From VXLM01 sp965242665 (GTDB lineage: Bacteria; Chloroflexota; Dehalococcoidia; Lucifugimonadales; VXLM01): DNA of 64,000 nt. The notes under the pieces are model-generated. The model did not search any database and was not told the DNA's origin. It saw only the letters and a list, made by a program, of their open reading frames with translations. The translations under genes were made by a program, and so were the position numbers. This document shows, piece by piece, positions 43,290-51,860 of this stretch (its first letter is position 1; every line of letters starts with the position of its first letter). The stretch is taken from NCBI GenBank assembly GCA_965242665.1, contig OZ251484.1, forward strand, positions 744,001-808,000, written 5' to 3'.

Positions 43290-44372
43290 CTAATCGAACG
43301 ATAGGGTGCTTCGCGCTACCTCGCCGTTGCCAAGCGCCTGGAACGCCTCGTTGACTTGTTCGAGGGGGTAGATCCGCGAGACGAGTTGATCGAGCATCAA
43401 TTGTCCGGACTTGTAGAGATCGAGGAGGCGGGAAAAGGTGATCATCGGCTGGCCGCTGCCGTAGAGGGATCCCATGACCATCTTCTCCATCATCAGATCG
43501 CGCGCGTCGATGGTCACCGCTGTCTCGTGGGGGGCGTGGCCGACCCATAGGGTCTTGCCTCTATGCCGCGTGCAGCGGATGCTCTGGACGAATGGGGCTT
43601 CGACGAGTCCGATGGCTTCGAATGCGTAGTGGACGCCGAAGCCGCCGGTCATGGACTTGATGGCCTCGACCGGGTCGTCCTGCGCTGGGTTGACGGTGTG
43701 AGTCGCTCCGAACTCTCTGGCCATATCGAGCTTGTTGTCGAGTAGGTCGACTGCGATGATCGTCGTAGCGCCTGCGATGCGGCAGCCTTGTATGACGTTC
43801 AATCCGACTCCGCCGGCGCCGAAGACGGCCGCGGTCGTGCCCGGCTGCACCTGTGCGGTGTTGATCGCGGCTCCCACTCCGGTCGTTACGCCGCATCCGA
43901 TGAGCGCAGCCTGGGGGAAGGGAATATCCTTATCGATGGGAATGGCCGCCGCATCGCTCACGATTTGGTAGCTTCCAAAGCTGCCGACCCCCACCATCTG
44001 GTTGATCTCCTGTCCGGTTTGCCTGTGCATGGGCATCTGCTTGGGGTACTGATTGTCGTAGCACAGCGCCGGCCAACCCAGCTGGCACATCTCGCAGAAT
44101 CCGCATTGCGACCGCCAGGCGATGACGACGTGATCGCCGGGTTGGACGTTCGTGACGCCGGGGCCCGCCGCCTCGACGATGCCGGCGCCTTCGTGCCCAA
44201 GGATGATTGGCAAGGGCAGATGCGTCCATTCGCCCTTCACGACGTGCCAGTCTGAGTGGCACACGCCGCTCGCCATCATCTTGACCATGACCTGTTTGGG
44301 GCCGGGCTCTGGGATATCCAGGTCTTCGATTACGAGAGGCTTCCGAGCCTCATAGAGTACGGCGGCTTTCAT
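43290..44372 (-). CDS. Zinc-dependent alcohol dehydrogenase, class III-like
   Basis: Medium-chain dehydrogenase of 360 residues. Catalytic zinc ligands: Cys and His in GVCHSDWH (about 37-44) and GHEGAG (about 63-68), plus a later Cys in LIGCGVTTG. The structural zinc site is CGFCEMCQLGWPALC (about 93-107). The NAD-binding GAGGVGLNV follows near residue 187. AGGAGG lies 6 nt before the ATG and fixes the start well inside a longer open frame. The closest recollected group is the class III/NDMA- or mycothiol-dependent type found in Actinobacteria and Chloroflexota; substrate not certain. Confidence 0.92.
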   Translation of the reverse strand: MKAAVLYEARKPLVIEDLDIPEPGPKQVMVKMMASGVCHSDWHVVKGEWTHLPLPIILGHEGAGIVEAAGPGVTNVQPGDHVVIAWRSQCGFCEMCQLGWPALCYDNQYPKQMPMHRQTGQEINQMVGVGSFGSYQIVSDAAAIPIDKDIPFPQAALIGCGVTTGVGAAINTAQVQPGTTAAVFGAGGVGLNVIQGCRIAGATTIIAVDLLDNKLDMAREFGATHTVNPAQDDPVEAIKSMTGGFGVHYAFEAIGLVEAPFVQSIRCTRHRGKTLWVGHAPHETAVTIDARDLMMEKMVMGSLYGSGQPMITFSRLLDLYKSGQLMLDQLVSRIYPLEQVNEAFQALGNGEVARSTLSFD

Positions 44373-44655
44373 GCGCATCCTCCTGCTTGGTTCGATCGTC
44401 GGTGTAAGGGTACGAGGCGGCGGCGGATCGGTCAAGCGGTTCCGCACAGGGGTTGCCCGCGGGAGTATCCGTGCATTCGCAAATCGACTTTCGCACCAAG
44501 CGCAGGGAATTCGAAGGCGGCGCGATCTTAGGCCGGCGGCGATTATTTCACTTCCCAGTCGTTGCGTGCTTTGGAGCACAAGTGCATCATAACCAGAGGT
44601 TCCGTTTGATTTGTCGTGTTGTAAAATACACGCAGACGCGCGCGGACGCAGACCA

Positions 44656-44748
44656 TGTCATTCCCGCGAAGGCGGGAATCTCCTGGGTAGGATTATTGTT
44701 AGGATGCGCGCGGATGCAGGCCGCGTCATTCCCACGAAGGCGGGAATC
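44656..44748. repeat. Two GCGGGAATC palindromes in a 68-bp direct repeat
   Basis: Palindromes CATTCCCGCGAAGGCGGGAATC-type lie at 44656 and 44724, each followed by TCCTGGG(T/C)AGGATT and preceded by GCGCGCGGA-GCAG. There are no MITE A ends. The 490-bp gap between the alcohol dehydrogenase and the serine hydrolase holds nothing else I can name; GAGAGGAGAAAG at its end is the ribosome-binding site of the next gene. Confidence 0.85.
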
Positions 44749-44864
44749 TCCTGGGCAGGATTGGCGTCGGGTTGCTGTGGGAATGACGGACGGGGATTTC
44801 CGGCGCGGGAAGAAACCGGCCGCGACGCATCGAACGGAACCATAACCAGAGAGGAGAAAGAACG

Positions 44865-45965
44865 ATGAGCAGTATCGTACCAAGTTGGGCGACATATCCA
44901 GGCAGGGACTGGGAGGAAATCACGCCGGAGGAAGCGGGACTCGACCCGGAGGAATTTGCGCGGTGGGTGGGTGGTCTGGATGTGAGAGGGGCGAGCTTCG
45001 GCGGGGAAGACCATAGCGGGAACCGATTCGGGGCCGTCCTTACGCGGGGCGGATACCTCGTCCACTCGTGGGGCAACCGCCGCTACCTTCATCACACGGC
45101 ATCAGTGGGCAAGGCGCTGACGTGGGCGGTATTGGGCTTTGCGGTGATGGATGGGTTGATCGATCCCGACGAACCGATCCACCGGTACTGGACTGGGCGC
45201 GGGCAGTTGTCCCATCCACACAAGTACTTGACCGAGGGCTATCACAAGACACTGACTTGGCGGCATCTCATCGGCAAGCGAACGGAGAGCTTGCACTGGG
45301 GTGGGTTTCCGATGGAGATTGGGAATCGGTGGGCGGAGAAACGGACGGGGTTGGAGGAGAAAGACGCCGTACCAGGCATCCCAAGCTGGGCGGCATGGAC
45401 CGGCGACCCGTACTACGATTGCTACTCGCACGTGGAGCCGGGTACGGTCGGCTTGTACAGCAGCGCAGGGTTTTGGCGGCTCGGACAGGCATTGACGCAC
45501 GTATGGGGCCGAGACATCAAGGACGTAGTGCAGGAGCGGTTGTTCGACCGAATCGGCATCGGAGCAGAGAGTTGGGATTGGCTGCCGGGCAGCTATGTGA
45601 AGGATCGGAAGTATTTCTACCCAACGATTCCGGACTCATACACCTACTTGGATCCGCCGTATGAGATTGACGGGAACGTCGTGCGGAGCGGGCCGGGTTG
45701 GGTCGTTTGGAGCGCTTCGGACATGGCACGGTTCGGGTACTTGAACGCGACGCGCGGGTTGTGGGCAGGGGAGCAGGTCATCGACCCGGATTGGCTGCGG
45801 AGTCACAGCGGGGGGAACAAGAGCGGCGCAAGCGGCGAGTCGACGCACTTCACGGCGCTCGGTGTGGTTACGACGGACGGACTGCCTGCATACAAGCACG
45901 CGATCGAGACGAGGAGCATCGTGCCAGATCGGCTGTTCACGGGGCCGGTCAGTCGGAGATCCTGA
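44865..45965 (+). CDS. Serine hydrolase, beta-lactamase/penicillin-binding-protein-like
   Basis: A 366-residue class C beta-lactamase-fold hydrolase. The SxxK motif is in HTASVGKALTWAV (Ser about 79, Lys 82), the Tyr motif in LYSSAGFWRLGQAL (about 198-211) and a Gly-rich region near NKSGASGEST (about 324) stands where the KTG-like motif is expected. It has no signal peptide, so it is probably cytoplasmic and an esterase or D-amino acid peptidase rather than a resistance enzyme. GAGAGGAG precedes the ATG. The 3' end overlaps the convergent kinase gene by 17 bp. Confidence 0.85.
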   Translation: MSSIVPSWATYPGRDWEEITPEEAGLDPEEFARWVGGLDVRGASFGGEDHSGNRFGAVLTRGGYLVHSWGNRRYLHHTASVGKALTWAVLGFAVMDGLIDPDEPIHRYWTGRGQLSHPHKYLTEGYHKTLTWRHLIGKRTESLHWGGFPMEIGNRWAEKRTGLEEKDAVPGIPSWAAWTGDPYYDCYSHVEPGTVGLYSSAGFWRLGQALTHVWGRDIKDVVQERLFDRIGIGAESWDWLPGSYVKDRKYFYPTIPDSYTYLDPPYEIDGNVVRSGPGWVVWSASDMARFGYLNATRGLWAGEQVIDPDWLRSHSGGNKSGASGESTHFTALGVVTTDGLPAYKHAIETRSIVPDRLFTGPVSRRS

Positions 45966-47067
45966 CCATCGCGGACTCTGCCCGTCCGGTCGTGACTTCG
46001 ATATATCCGTGCAGCATCCGATCCAGCTCGGGATCACCGGTGTCGACCATGAGCAGTCGCCGGCGGAGCGAGGCCAGCTTGCGCCGAGTAGCGACGACGA
46101 TTACGTTGTCGGGGCCGACACGGCGAATGACGTCTGCACTGATCTGCTGGTTTCCGCGCCCGAAGACGTGCCCCTGTCCACCGATGGGGGTTACGACGAT
46201 CTTGGCGGGGCGGCCACCGTTCAACAATTCCATCAGCTGCGATTCCGTTGTGTCGAGCGCGGCGATCTTGCGGCCGATGAGCGCGTCCACGCCGAGCAGG
46301 GTCTTCGGGACGCCCAACGCGTCAGCGATGCCTTTAGTAGTAGTGCCCGGCCCCAGAATGTAGAGCTGCCCGTCGAGGATGGAGTCGGCGATCTCCGCGC
46401 CTATGCTCATGACGGCGTCGGTTTCGTCTCCTGCACTGGGGGACTTGGCAGCTTGAACGCGGGAGGCGTCGTCGGGAATACGCAGGTAGCCGTACAGCCG
46501 CGCCTCCATGCGGCCGCGTCTGAAAGCGTCCTCGTCAATGTCCATGACCTCTCCGAGCCTCGTTTGGGGGTGTTCACCAGAGAGGAACTCGGCCGCCGCC
46601 AATCCGGCCGATGCCGGCGTAGTGGCGTATACTCCGGAATGCACCTTTACTCCTGCAGGGACGCCGAGCACTGGAATGCGGTCTCCGACGGCGCAGCACA
46701 GGTCTCGTGCCGTGCCGTCTCCCCCCGCAAACAGGATGAGGTCGACGGCCTGTTCCATCATTGCGTCTGCCGCGCGCAGAGTATCCTCCCGCGAAGTGGA
46801 TTCGGAGGCGACCGACCCGATGACGGCGGGCGAAAGCGCGGCCATGCGCGCTGCGTCTTCCCCCATGGGGGGCGGGTACGTAAGGAGTTGGCATTGTCGG
46901 CGGAGATGGGCGAGTTGACGGAGCGCCTCTGCGGCTCGGCTGGACGCGCGGGGAACTGCGCCCCTTTCCAGTGCATTGCGGACGGCGGCCGCGCCGTCCG
47001 TGCCCTTGAGACCGACCGCGCCGCCGAGACCCGCAATAGGATTGACGATGAGTCCCAGTTTCTTCAT
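45949..47067 (-). CDS. ATP-NAD kinase family protein, AcoX-like
   Basis: A 372-residue member of the NAD kinase-like fold. LGLIVNPIAGLGGAVGLKGTDG is at residues 4-25 (in parts), the family motif FAGGDGTARDLC near 121-132, and the C-terminal half has VTPIGGQGHVFGRGNQQIS (about 293-311). This two-part layout is that of the ATP-NAD kinase/AcoX family, whose AcoX members are encoded with acetoin dehydrogenase. Here it is 27 kb from the E1-E2 genes. The start at 47067 opens directly on the conserved strand; divergent from comF, 46 bp away. Confidence 0.85.
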   Translation of the reverse strand: MKKLGLIVNPIAGLGGAVGLKGTDGAAAVRNALERGAVPRASSRAAEALRQLAHLRRQCQLLTYPPPMGEDAARMAALSPAVIGSVASESTSREDTLRAADAMMEQAVDLILFAGGDGTARDLCCAVGDRIPVLGVPAGVKVHSGVYATTPASAGLAAAEFLSGEHPQTRLGEVMDIDEDAFRRGRMEARLYGYLRIPDDASRVQAAKSPSAGDETDAVMSIGAEIADSILDGQLYILGPGTTTKGIADALGVPKTLLGVDALIGRKIAALDTTESQLMELLNGGRPAKIVVTPIGGQGHVFGRGNQQISADVIRRVGPDNVIVVATRRKLASLRRRLLMVDTGDPELDRMLHGYIEVTTGRAESAMVRISD

Positions 47068-47099
47068 GTATTTGCACCCCGCCGTAGTCATTCGTAGGA

Positions 47100-47105
47100 T
47101 ATAAT
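47100..47105 (+). promoter_or_regulatory. -10 box giving a leaderless comF transcript
   Basis: A perfect TATAAT ends 8 nt before the ATG and no ribosome-binding site is present, so the message should start at the start codon. It lies in the short divergent gap to the AcoX-like gene. Confidence 0.5.
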
Positions 47106-47113
47106 TTCGACCT

Positions 47114-47800
47114 ATGAATCTGCTGTCGCGCACCCTAGAGCCTCTGCTCGATCTGATCTTCCCTCCTGTGTGCGGGGGATGCGGCGCCGAGGGAACATTC
47201 CTATGCAACGGTTGCGAGGCGGATATTCCCGCACTCGACCCGATGCGCTGCTCGGTATGCTCGAAACCCGGAACCGCGTCGCCCTGCGAGTGGTGTCGCG
47301 CTACTGACCAGCCCTTCGATGGTATCACTGCGCCGTACCAATGGGAGGGGGTCATGCGGGACTTGGTACACTCGCTCAAGTACAAGGGGGTGCGCGCATC
47401 CGCTCCGCGTCTGTCCGAGTTGATGGCCGCGCATCTGGTGTATCGTTCGATCTCGGTAGACGTAATCGTACCGGTGCCGCTGCACTCTCGCCGAGAGCGG
47501 CAGCGCGGCTACAACCACTCGGCGCTTCTGGCGGAAGGCATTGGACGGCGCGTCGGCGTCCCCGTCGCCGGCAGGATGCTGACGCGCACTCGGAATACGC
47601 CTCCGCAGGTCTTCATGCGAACGCCGGACGACCGGCGCAAGAACGTCGACGACGCCTTCGTGTGCGCCGAAGATCCGGCGGGCAAGAGGGTGCTGCTCGT
47701 CGACGACGTGGTAACGACGGGCGCAACGATCGCGGCATGCTCTGCGCCGCTGCGGCAGGCGGGAGCGTCCTCGATCTGGGTTCTGTCGCTCGCGCGCTAA
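47114..47800 (+). CDS. comF: ComF family phosphoribosyltransferase-like protein
   Basis: A 228-residue ComF/GntX protein. The N-terminal double zinc module has CGGCGAEGTFLCNGC and CSVCSKPGTASPCEWC (about 18-62). The C-terminal phosphoribosyltransferase domain has VPVPLHSRRERQRGYNHSALLA (in parts, about 120-141), and the PRPP loop VLLVDDVVTTGATI (about 193-206). In competent bacteria ComF helps DNA uptake; in many others its role is unknown. The upstream TATAAT and lack of ribosome-binding site suggest leaderless translation. Confidence 0.92.
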   Translation: MNLLSRTLEPLLDLIFPPVCGGCGAEGTFLCNGCEADIPALDPMRCSVCSKPGTASPCEWCRATDQPFDGITAPYQWEGVMRDLVHSLKYKGVRASAPRLSELMAAHLVYRSISVDVIVPVPLHSRRERQRGYNHSALLAEGIGRRVGVPVAGRMLTRTRNTPPQVFMRTPDDRRKNVDDAFVCAEDPAGKRVLLVDDVVTTGATIAACSAPLRQAGASSIWVLSLAR

Positions 47801-47843
47801 CTGCACTGCATCCTCACGGGGCTCTCTGCGGTTCTGTGATGGA

Positions 47844-49358
47844 TCAGAGTTTCAGTATGCCTCTGCTCTGGAGTTGCGTCTTCAGATAACCCACGTCTCG
47901 GGTTCCCTTGATGGAGTTGCAGGTGTGGCAGAGGAGCTGCAGATTGCCGATCGCGTCCAGCCCGCCCTTGGAGCGCGGGGTAATATGGTCGACGGTCAAC
48001 ACGTGGAGAGGGAGTTCGTACTCGCACCCGACGCACCGATGTCCCTGGCTGGCGTACAGGAGTTCCTTGTCCGACCGCGGGTCTGTTGGACTCTGGAGGG
48101 AAAGGTCGTCGGTGCGCTGGGGCGGTTCGCGCAGTATCAAGGGCGTCCAATCCTCCCAGGCTGGTTCGTCTGGGCCGTTCATGGGTATTTGCAGTTCGCG
48201 TTTGGCTCGTCCGGCCAAGACATCTGCGGTCTGCGGCAGTTTGTCGATTCCAATCCACTCGCGGCCCAGCTTTTCGGCCGCGATACATGCGGTAGCGCAT
48301 CCGCAGAACGGATCAAGCACGAGGTCCCCGGGATTAGAGGACGCTTCGATGATACGCTCCAAGAGGGCAACCGGCTTCTGGGTGCGCCAACCGGTGTACT
48401 CCGGACTTCGAGTGGAGTAATTCGTGAATCCCATCGGCTTGAGAAAGAGGTTCTGCGGCGGGTTCCCCGCGTCCGAATCGGCGTACCTCTTCAGGCCCGG
48501 CCACCTGCCCTGCTTGGGATGGCGTATCAAACCCGCATCGTCCAGCGCGTCCAAGCGTTCGATGACGCCGTCCATACCGCAGTAGCCGGGGATGAACTCT
48601 CGCTCGATGTATTGGGCGTATCTCCCTGTCTTTGGGGGAGCCCAGTGGCGCCCCCAAGCGGTGACGTCGTACCCGCGCCAGATTTGCCCGGACTCGCCCT
48701 GCGAGACGCTTTGCCCCGTCAAGTCAGACGAGCGGTATCGTCCGCGCTCATCTGTAGACGGATATATCCTCCGCAGCTCCTCCTCGTCTTTGGGAATGGC
48801 CGCCGCCATGGGGTTCCATACTGGGTTTTGCCCTTTCGAGTAGAAGAGCAGGTGGTCGAGGATGCGCCCGAAGCGCTTGGAGTCGTTGTGCGCCGTGGCG
48901 CGTTTCCAGACGATGTTGTTGCGGTAGTTTGTGGCTCCGAAGAGCGCGTCCATGATGGACTTGAGGTAATGAACCGCGGTATCGTCGCAATGCAGATAGA
49001 TGCTGCCCGTTGGCTTCAAAATGCGGTGGAGTTCCAAGAGTCTCACGCTCATGAACGTGAGATAGCCGCCCATGCTCTCGCTGTTGGCGAGCTTTGCGCC
49101 GTTGATGAGGTGAAACAGCGCGGGGCGGCGGATTTCAATCTCGTCGATCCACTCCTGCTTCATGTCGTCCAGGGTCCAGACGTCGTCGAATTCCGCTCCT
49201 CTCGCCTCGCTGCCCAACGGCGCGGCGTAGGTTTGGTCGGAATTGAAGGGCGGATCGAGGTATATGAGGTCGACGCACTCGGAGTTCATTCCGCGCAGGA
49301 TGTCGAGGTTGTCCCGTATGAAGACCGTGCGGCGAGGAACGTTGCACACGTTGGGCAT
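47844..49358 (-). CDS. Beta-class DNA methyltransferase with C-terminal HNH domain, second gene
   Basis: A 504-residue enzyme of the same plan as that at 355-1671. Motif IV is IYLDPPFNSDQTY (about 30-42), motif I is LDPFCGCATACIAAEKLGREW (in parts, about 344-364), and an HNH module closes the protein: RCVGCEYELP, VDHITPRSKGG, LLCHTCNSIKG (about 441-490). The recognition insert between motifs is larger than in the first gene. It is not bounded by the TGTTGC repeats. It lies convergent to comF and alone on its strand. It is a solitary methyltransferase or a self-contained restriction enzyme; the sequence does not decide. Confidence 0.85.
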   Translation of the reverse strand: MPNVCNVPRRTVFIRDNLDILRGMNSECVDLIYLDPPFNSDQTYAAPLGSEARGAEFDDVWTLDDMKQEWIDEIEIRRPALFHLINGAKLANSESMGGYLTFMSVRLLELHRILKPTGSIYLHCDDTAVHYLKSIMDALFGATNYRNNIVWKRATAHNDSKRFGRILDHLLFYSKGQNPVWNPMAAAIPKDEEELRRIYPSTDERGRYRSSDLTGQSVSQGESGQIWRGYDVTAWGRHWAPPKTGRYAQYIEREFIPGYCGMDGVIERLDALDDAGLIRHPKQGRWPGLKRYADSDAGNPPQNLFLKPMGFTNYSTRSPEYTGWRTQKPVALLERIIEASSNPGDLVLDPFCGCATACIAAEKLGREWIGIDKLPQTADVLAGRAKRELQIPMNGPDEPAWEDWTPLILREPPQRTDDLSLQSPTDPRSDKELLYASQGHRCVGCEYELPLHVLTVDHITPRSKGGLDAIGNLQLLCHTCNSIKGTRDVGYLKTQLQSRGILKL

Positions 49359-49570
49359 TGTCTATGTTCTCCCGGGTAGTGAGTGAATCATACCGGAACC
49401 GGACGAGCTTTTCGAGTGTATATCATGCGAGGAACGCGTTGCGCGCGCATGTGATTTGGGAATTCCCCGCGCACGAACGCGGCGTGAGAAGAGGAAAGGC
49501 GGCATTCTGGATTCGTGCTTTCGCAGGAGTGACGGGAGTCGACAAGGAGCGCCGATGCTAACGAATCGGC

Positions 49571-49576
49571 TATACT
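49571..49576 (+). promoter_or_regulatory. -10 box close to the MFS gene start
   Basis: TATACT lies 9 nt before the ATG at 49586 without a ribosome-binding site, similar to ispE and comF. Confidence 0.4.
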
Positions 49577-49585
49577 TTGCATCGT

Positions 49586-50893
49586 ATGATAGACGACCTG
49601 ACGCGCCGCCGCGCTTCTGGCGGGGGCGCTCCCTTCCACGGATGGCGGTACGCGGCCATAGGAGCCGTGATGAATTTCATGGCGGCTGGATTGTACGGCC
49701 GAGGATTCTCAGTCTACTTCCTTCCTCTGGCGCGCGACCTCGGCCTTAGCCACACGTGGACATCCCTGATATTCGGCTTTTCGACCCTCGAAGGCGGTTT
49801 GCAGGCTCCGATAGCGGGGTACTTCATCGACAAGTACGGGTCGAGGGTGATGATGCTCATTGGCGTCGTCCTTGCGGGCGCTGGGTTTCTGATACTTCCT
49901 TTGGCGCAAGACTTCGTGAGCTTCGTATTGATCTACGTCGGGGTGATCTCGCTGGGCATCAACTCCGGGTTTCACAACGCGGCGGGCGCGATAGTGAACG
50001 GGTGGTTCATGCGGCGGCGGGGGCTGGCCTTTGGGATAATCTCGGTCGGCATCGCCTTGGGCGGGGGAATCATGACGCCGATCTTGGCGTTCGTGGTGTT
50101 GGAATGGGGATGGAGGTATGCGGCGACCCTGTCAGGCGTGATGATCCTCGTCCTCGGTTTGCCGCTGTCCGCCTTGGTGCGGAATTCGCCGGAAGACGTG
50201 GGGCAGAGACCAGACGGCGGGCCGTATGGACGCAGGGTTAGCCGGGCGTCCGACGCGCCGCCAATTGGAGAATTCACGTTCGGTCAGGCGACGAGGACGG
50301 CTGCGTACTGGATCCTCGCGCTGGGAATAACCCTCAGGATCGCCGCGCAGGCGGGCATCCTCGTCCATATCGTCCCGATGTTGGTATGGAAGGGGTTGCC
50401 CGAGTCGGTCGGCGGCCTAGCGATCGCTACTATATCGTTCTCCGCAGTGGGTACCAGGCTGTTCATGGGATGGTTGGGAGACAAGACGTCCAAGCGCCTC
50501 CTCGTGGTGTTCGGGATGGTAGTCGGAGCCGGAGGCGCGTTGTTCTTGCTGTTGGCCCCGGGCCGCATCTGGGTCGTCGTCGCGTTCGGTCTCATGTTCG
50601 CGGTAACGGACGGGGCGGCAGGCCTTACATGGGCAATGATTGGAGACTACTTTGGGCGCGGCTCATATGCTACGCTGCGCGGCGCCATCACGTTCTGCGT
50701 GAGCATAGGGTCGCTCGCCACCCCTGTGATCGTCGGAGTCATCTTCGACGAAACGGCCGGGTACTCATTGGCGTTGATACTCATGATCGGCGTGTACGCT
50801 GCAACCGCGGCAGTGTTCACGGTGATCCGCAGGCCAAGGCCGATTACCGATGCGGACGGCTCGCGCCTGCGGAGACCCCGTTCGGGGATATGA
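49586..50893 (+). CDS. MFS transporter (monocarboxylate/oxalate-type)
   Basis: A 435-residue permease with about 12 transmembrane helices. The loop between helices 2 and 3 has the family motif GYFIDKYGSRVMM (about 77-89), and the counterpart in the second half is GWLGDKTSKRLL (about 292-303). The N-terminal HGWRYAAIGAVMNFM and the EWGWRYAATLSGVMILVLGLP segment (about 175) are typical of the OFA/MCT-like group transporting carboxylates. Substrate not predictable. The start is placed at the ATG that follows TATACT by 9 nt. Confidence 0.9.
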   Translation: MIDDLTRRRASGGGAPFHGWRYAAIGAVMNFMAAGLYGRGFSVYFLPLARDLGLSHTWTSLIFGFSTLEGGLQAPIAGYFIDKYGSRVMMLIGVVLAGAGFLILPLAQDFVSFVLIYVGVISLGINSGFHNAAGAIVNGWFMRRRGLAFGIISVGIALGGGIMTPILAFVVLEWGWRYAATLSGVMILVLGLPLSALVRNSPEDVGQRPDGGPYGRRVSRASDAPPIGEFTFGQATRTAAYWILALGITLRIAAQAGILVHIVPMLVWKGLPESVGGLAIATISFSAVGTRLFMGWLGDKTSKRLLVVFGMVVGAGGALFLLLAPGRIWVVVAFGLMFAVTDGAAGLTWAMIGDYFGRGSYATLRGAITFCVSIGSLATPVIVGVIFDETAGYSLALILMIGVYAATAAVFTVIRRPRPITDADGSRLRRPRSGI

Positions 50894-50962
50894 GCGTGAC
50901 GGCTATTGACGAACTCGGTAGAATTTCATTACACCAAAGAAGCGCAGCACGAGGACGAAACG

Positions 50963-51778
50963 ATGTCTGAATACGATACCGACGATTTTTCAAGAGAAGT
51001 GATCGAGCGGAGCTTCGAGAAGCCGGTGCTCGTAGACTTTTGGGCCGCGTGGTGCGGTCCTTGCCGGATCATCGGCCCCATCTTGGAGCGCCTTGCAGGG
51101 CAGAGCGGAGGCGATTGGGAGCTCCGCAAGCTGGATACGGAAAGACACCCGGCGGTCGCCCACCAGTATCGAATCACGAGCATACCAGCGGTCAAGCTAT
51201 TCGTGGACGGCGCGGTGAAGGATGAATTCGTCGGCGCGCTGCCAGAACAGGCCATCTCTCAGTGGCTCGAGAAGGCTCTGCCGAGCAAGTTTCGGGATCG
51301 GATCGCGCAAGCCGAGGCCTTGACGGCCGAAAGGAAATTCGGCGAAGCGCATCATCTGTTGGCGGATGTCATCGAACGCGATCCAAACGACGAGCACGGA
51401 CTGGCGGCGATGGCGCACGTGGAGTTGTACGTCGACCCGAGGAAGGCGGCGGAGACGGCGGACCGCATCCCGCTCGGATCGGAGCACTTCGAGACGGCGG
51501 ATGCGATCAAGACGATAGCGCGGCTGTTCTCCTACTTGGAAGACCCGAACGCTCTCGACGATGCGCCGGTTCGACCGGCATACATCGACGCCATCAGACT
51601 CTTGCGGGACGGCATGGACGGCGCAGCCGTCGAAGGGTTCATCGAGGTGATTCGGAGAGACCGATACTACGATACCGACGGCGCGCGAAAGGCGGTGATA
51701 GCCGTCTTCAAGCTGCTCGGCGACGACCACGAGACCACGAAGACGTACCGCAACCCATTCGCCAATGCGCTGTACTAG
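50963..51778 (+). CDS. Thioredoxin-TPR protein (CnoX/YbbN-like)
   Basis: A 271-residue fusion of thioredoxin and helical repeats. The thioredoxin domain (1-110) keeps the active site FWAAWCGPCR (about 29-38) and the cis-Pro in TSIPAVKLF (about 73-81). The rest is TPR-like and resembles the C-terminal half of CnoX/YbbN chaperedoxins, with a YRNPFANALY end close to the typical RRKLFALLY. E. coli CnoX has lost the CxxC; here it is intact, so reductase activity is likely. GAGG lies 8 nt before the ATG, which is preferred over an ATG 57 bp earlier. Confidence 0.9.
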   Translation: MSEYDTDDFSREVIERSFEKPVLVDFWAAWCGPCRIIGPILERLAGQSGGDWELRKLDTERHPAVAHQYRITSIPAVKLFVDGAVKDEFVGALPEQAISQWLEKALPSKFRDRIAQAEALTAERKFGEAHHLLADVIERDPNDEHGLAAMAHVELYVDPRKAAETADRIPLGSEHFETADAIKTIARLFSYLEDPNALDDAPVRPAYIDAIRLLRDGMDGAAVEGFIEVIRRDRYYDTDGARKAVIAVFKLLGDDHETTKTYRNPFANALY

Positions 51779-51860
51779 CGCGTGCGGGCCGCACGGAGTA
51801 TGATGGGTTGCGGCGCGCCAACTCTGCATTTCCGCAACCTGCTCCTATGTGAGGACGACC

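Noticed and set aside
49490..49545. Further palindrome copy (GGCATTCTGGATTCGTGCTT...)
   Set aside because: Only a loose resemblance to the GCGGGAATC palindrome; arms do not pair well.
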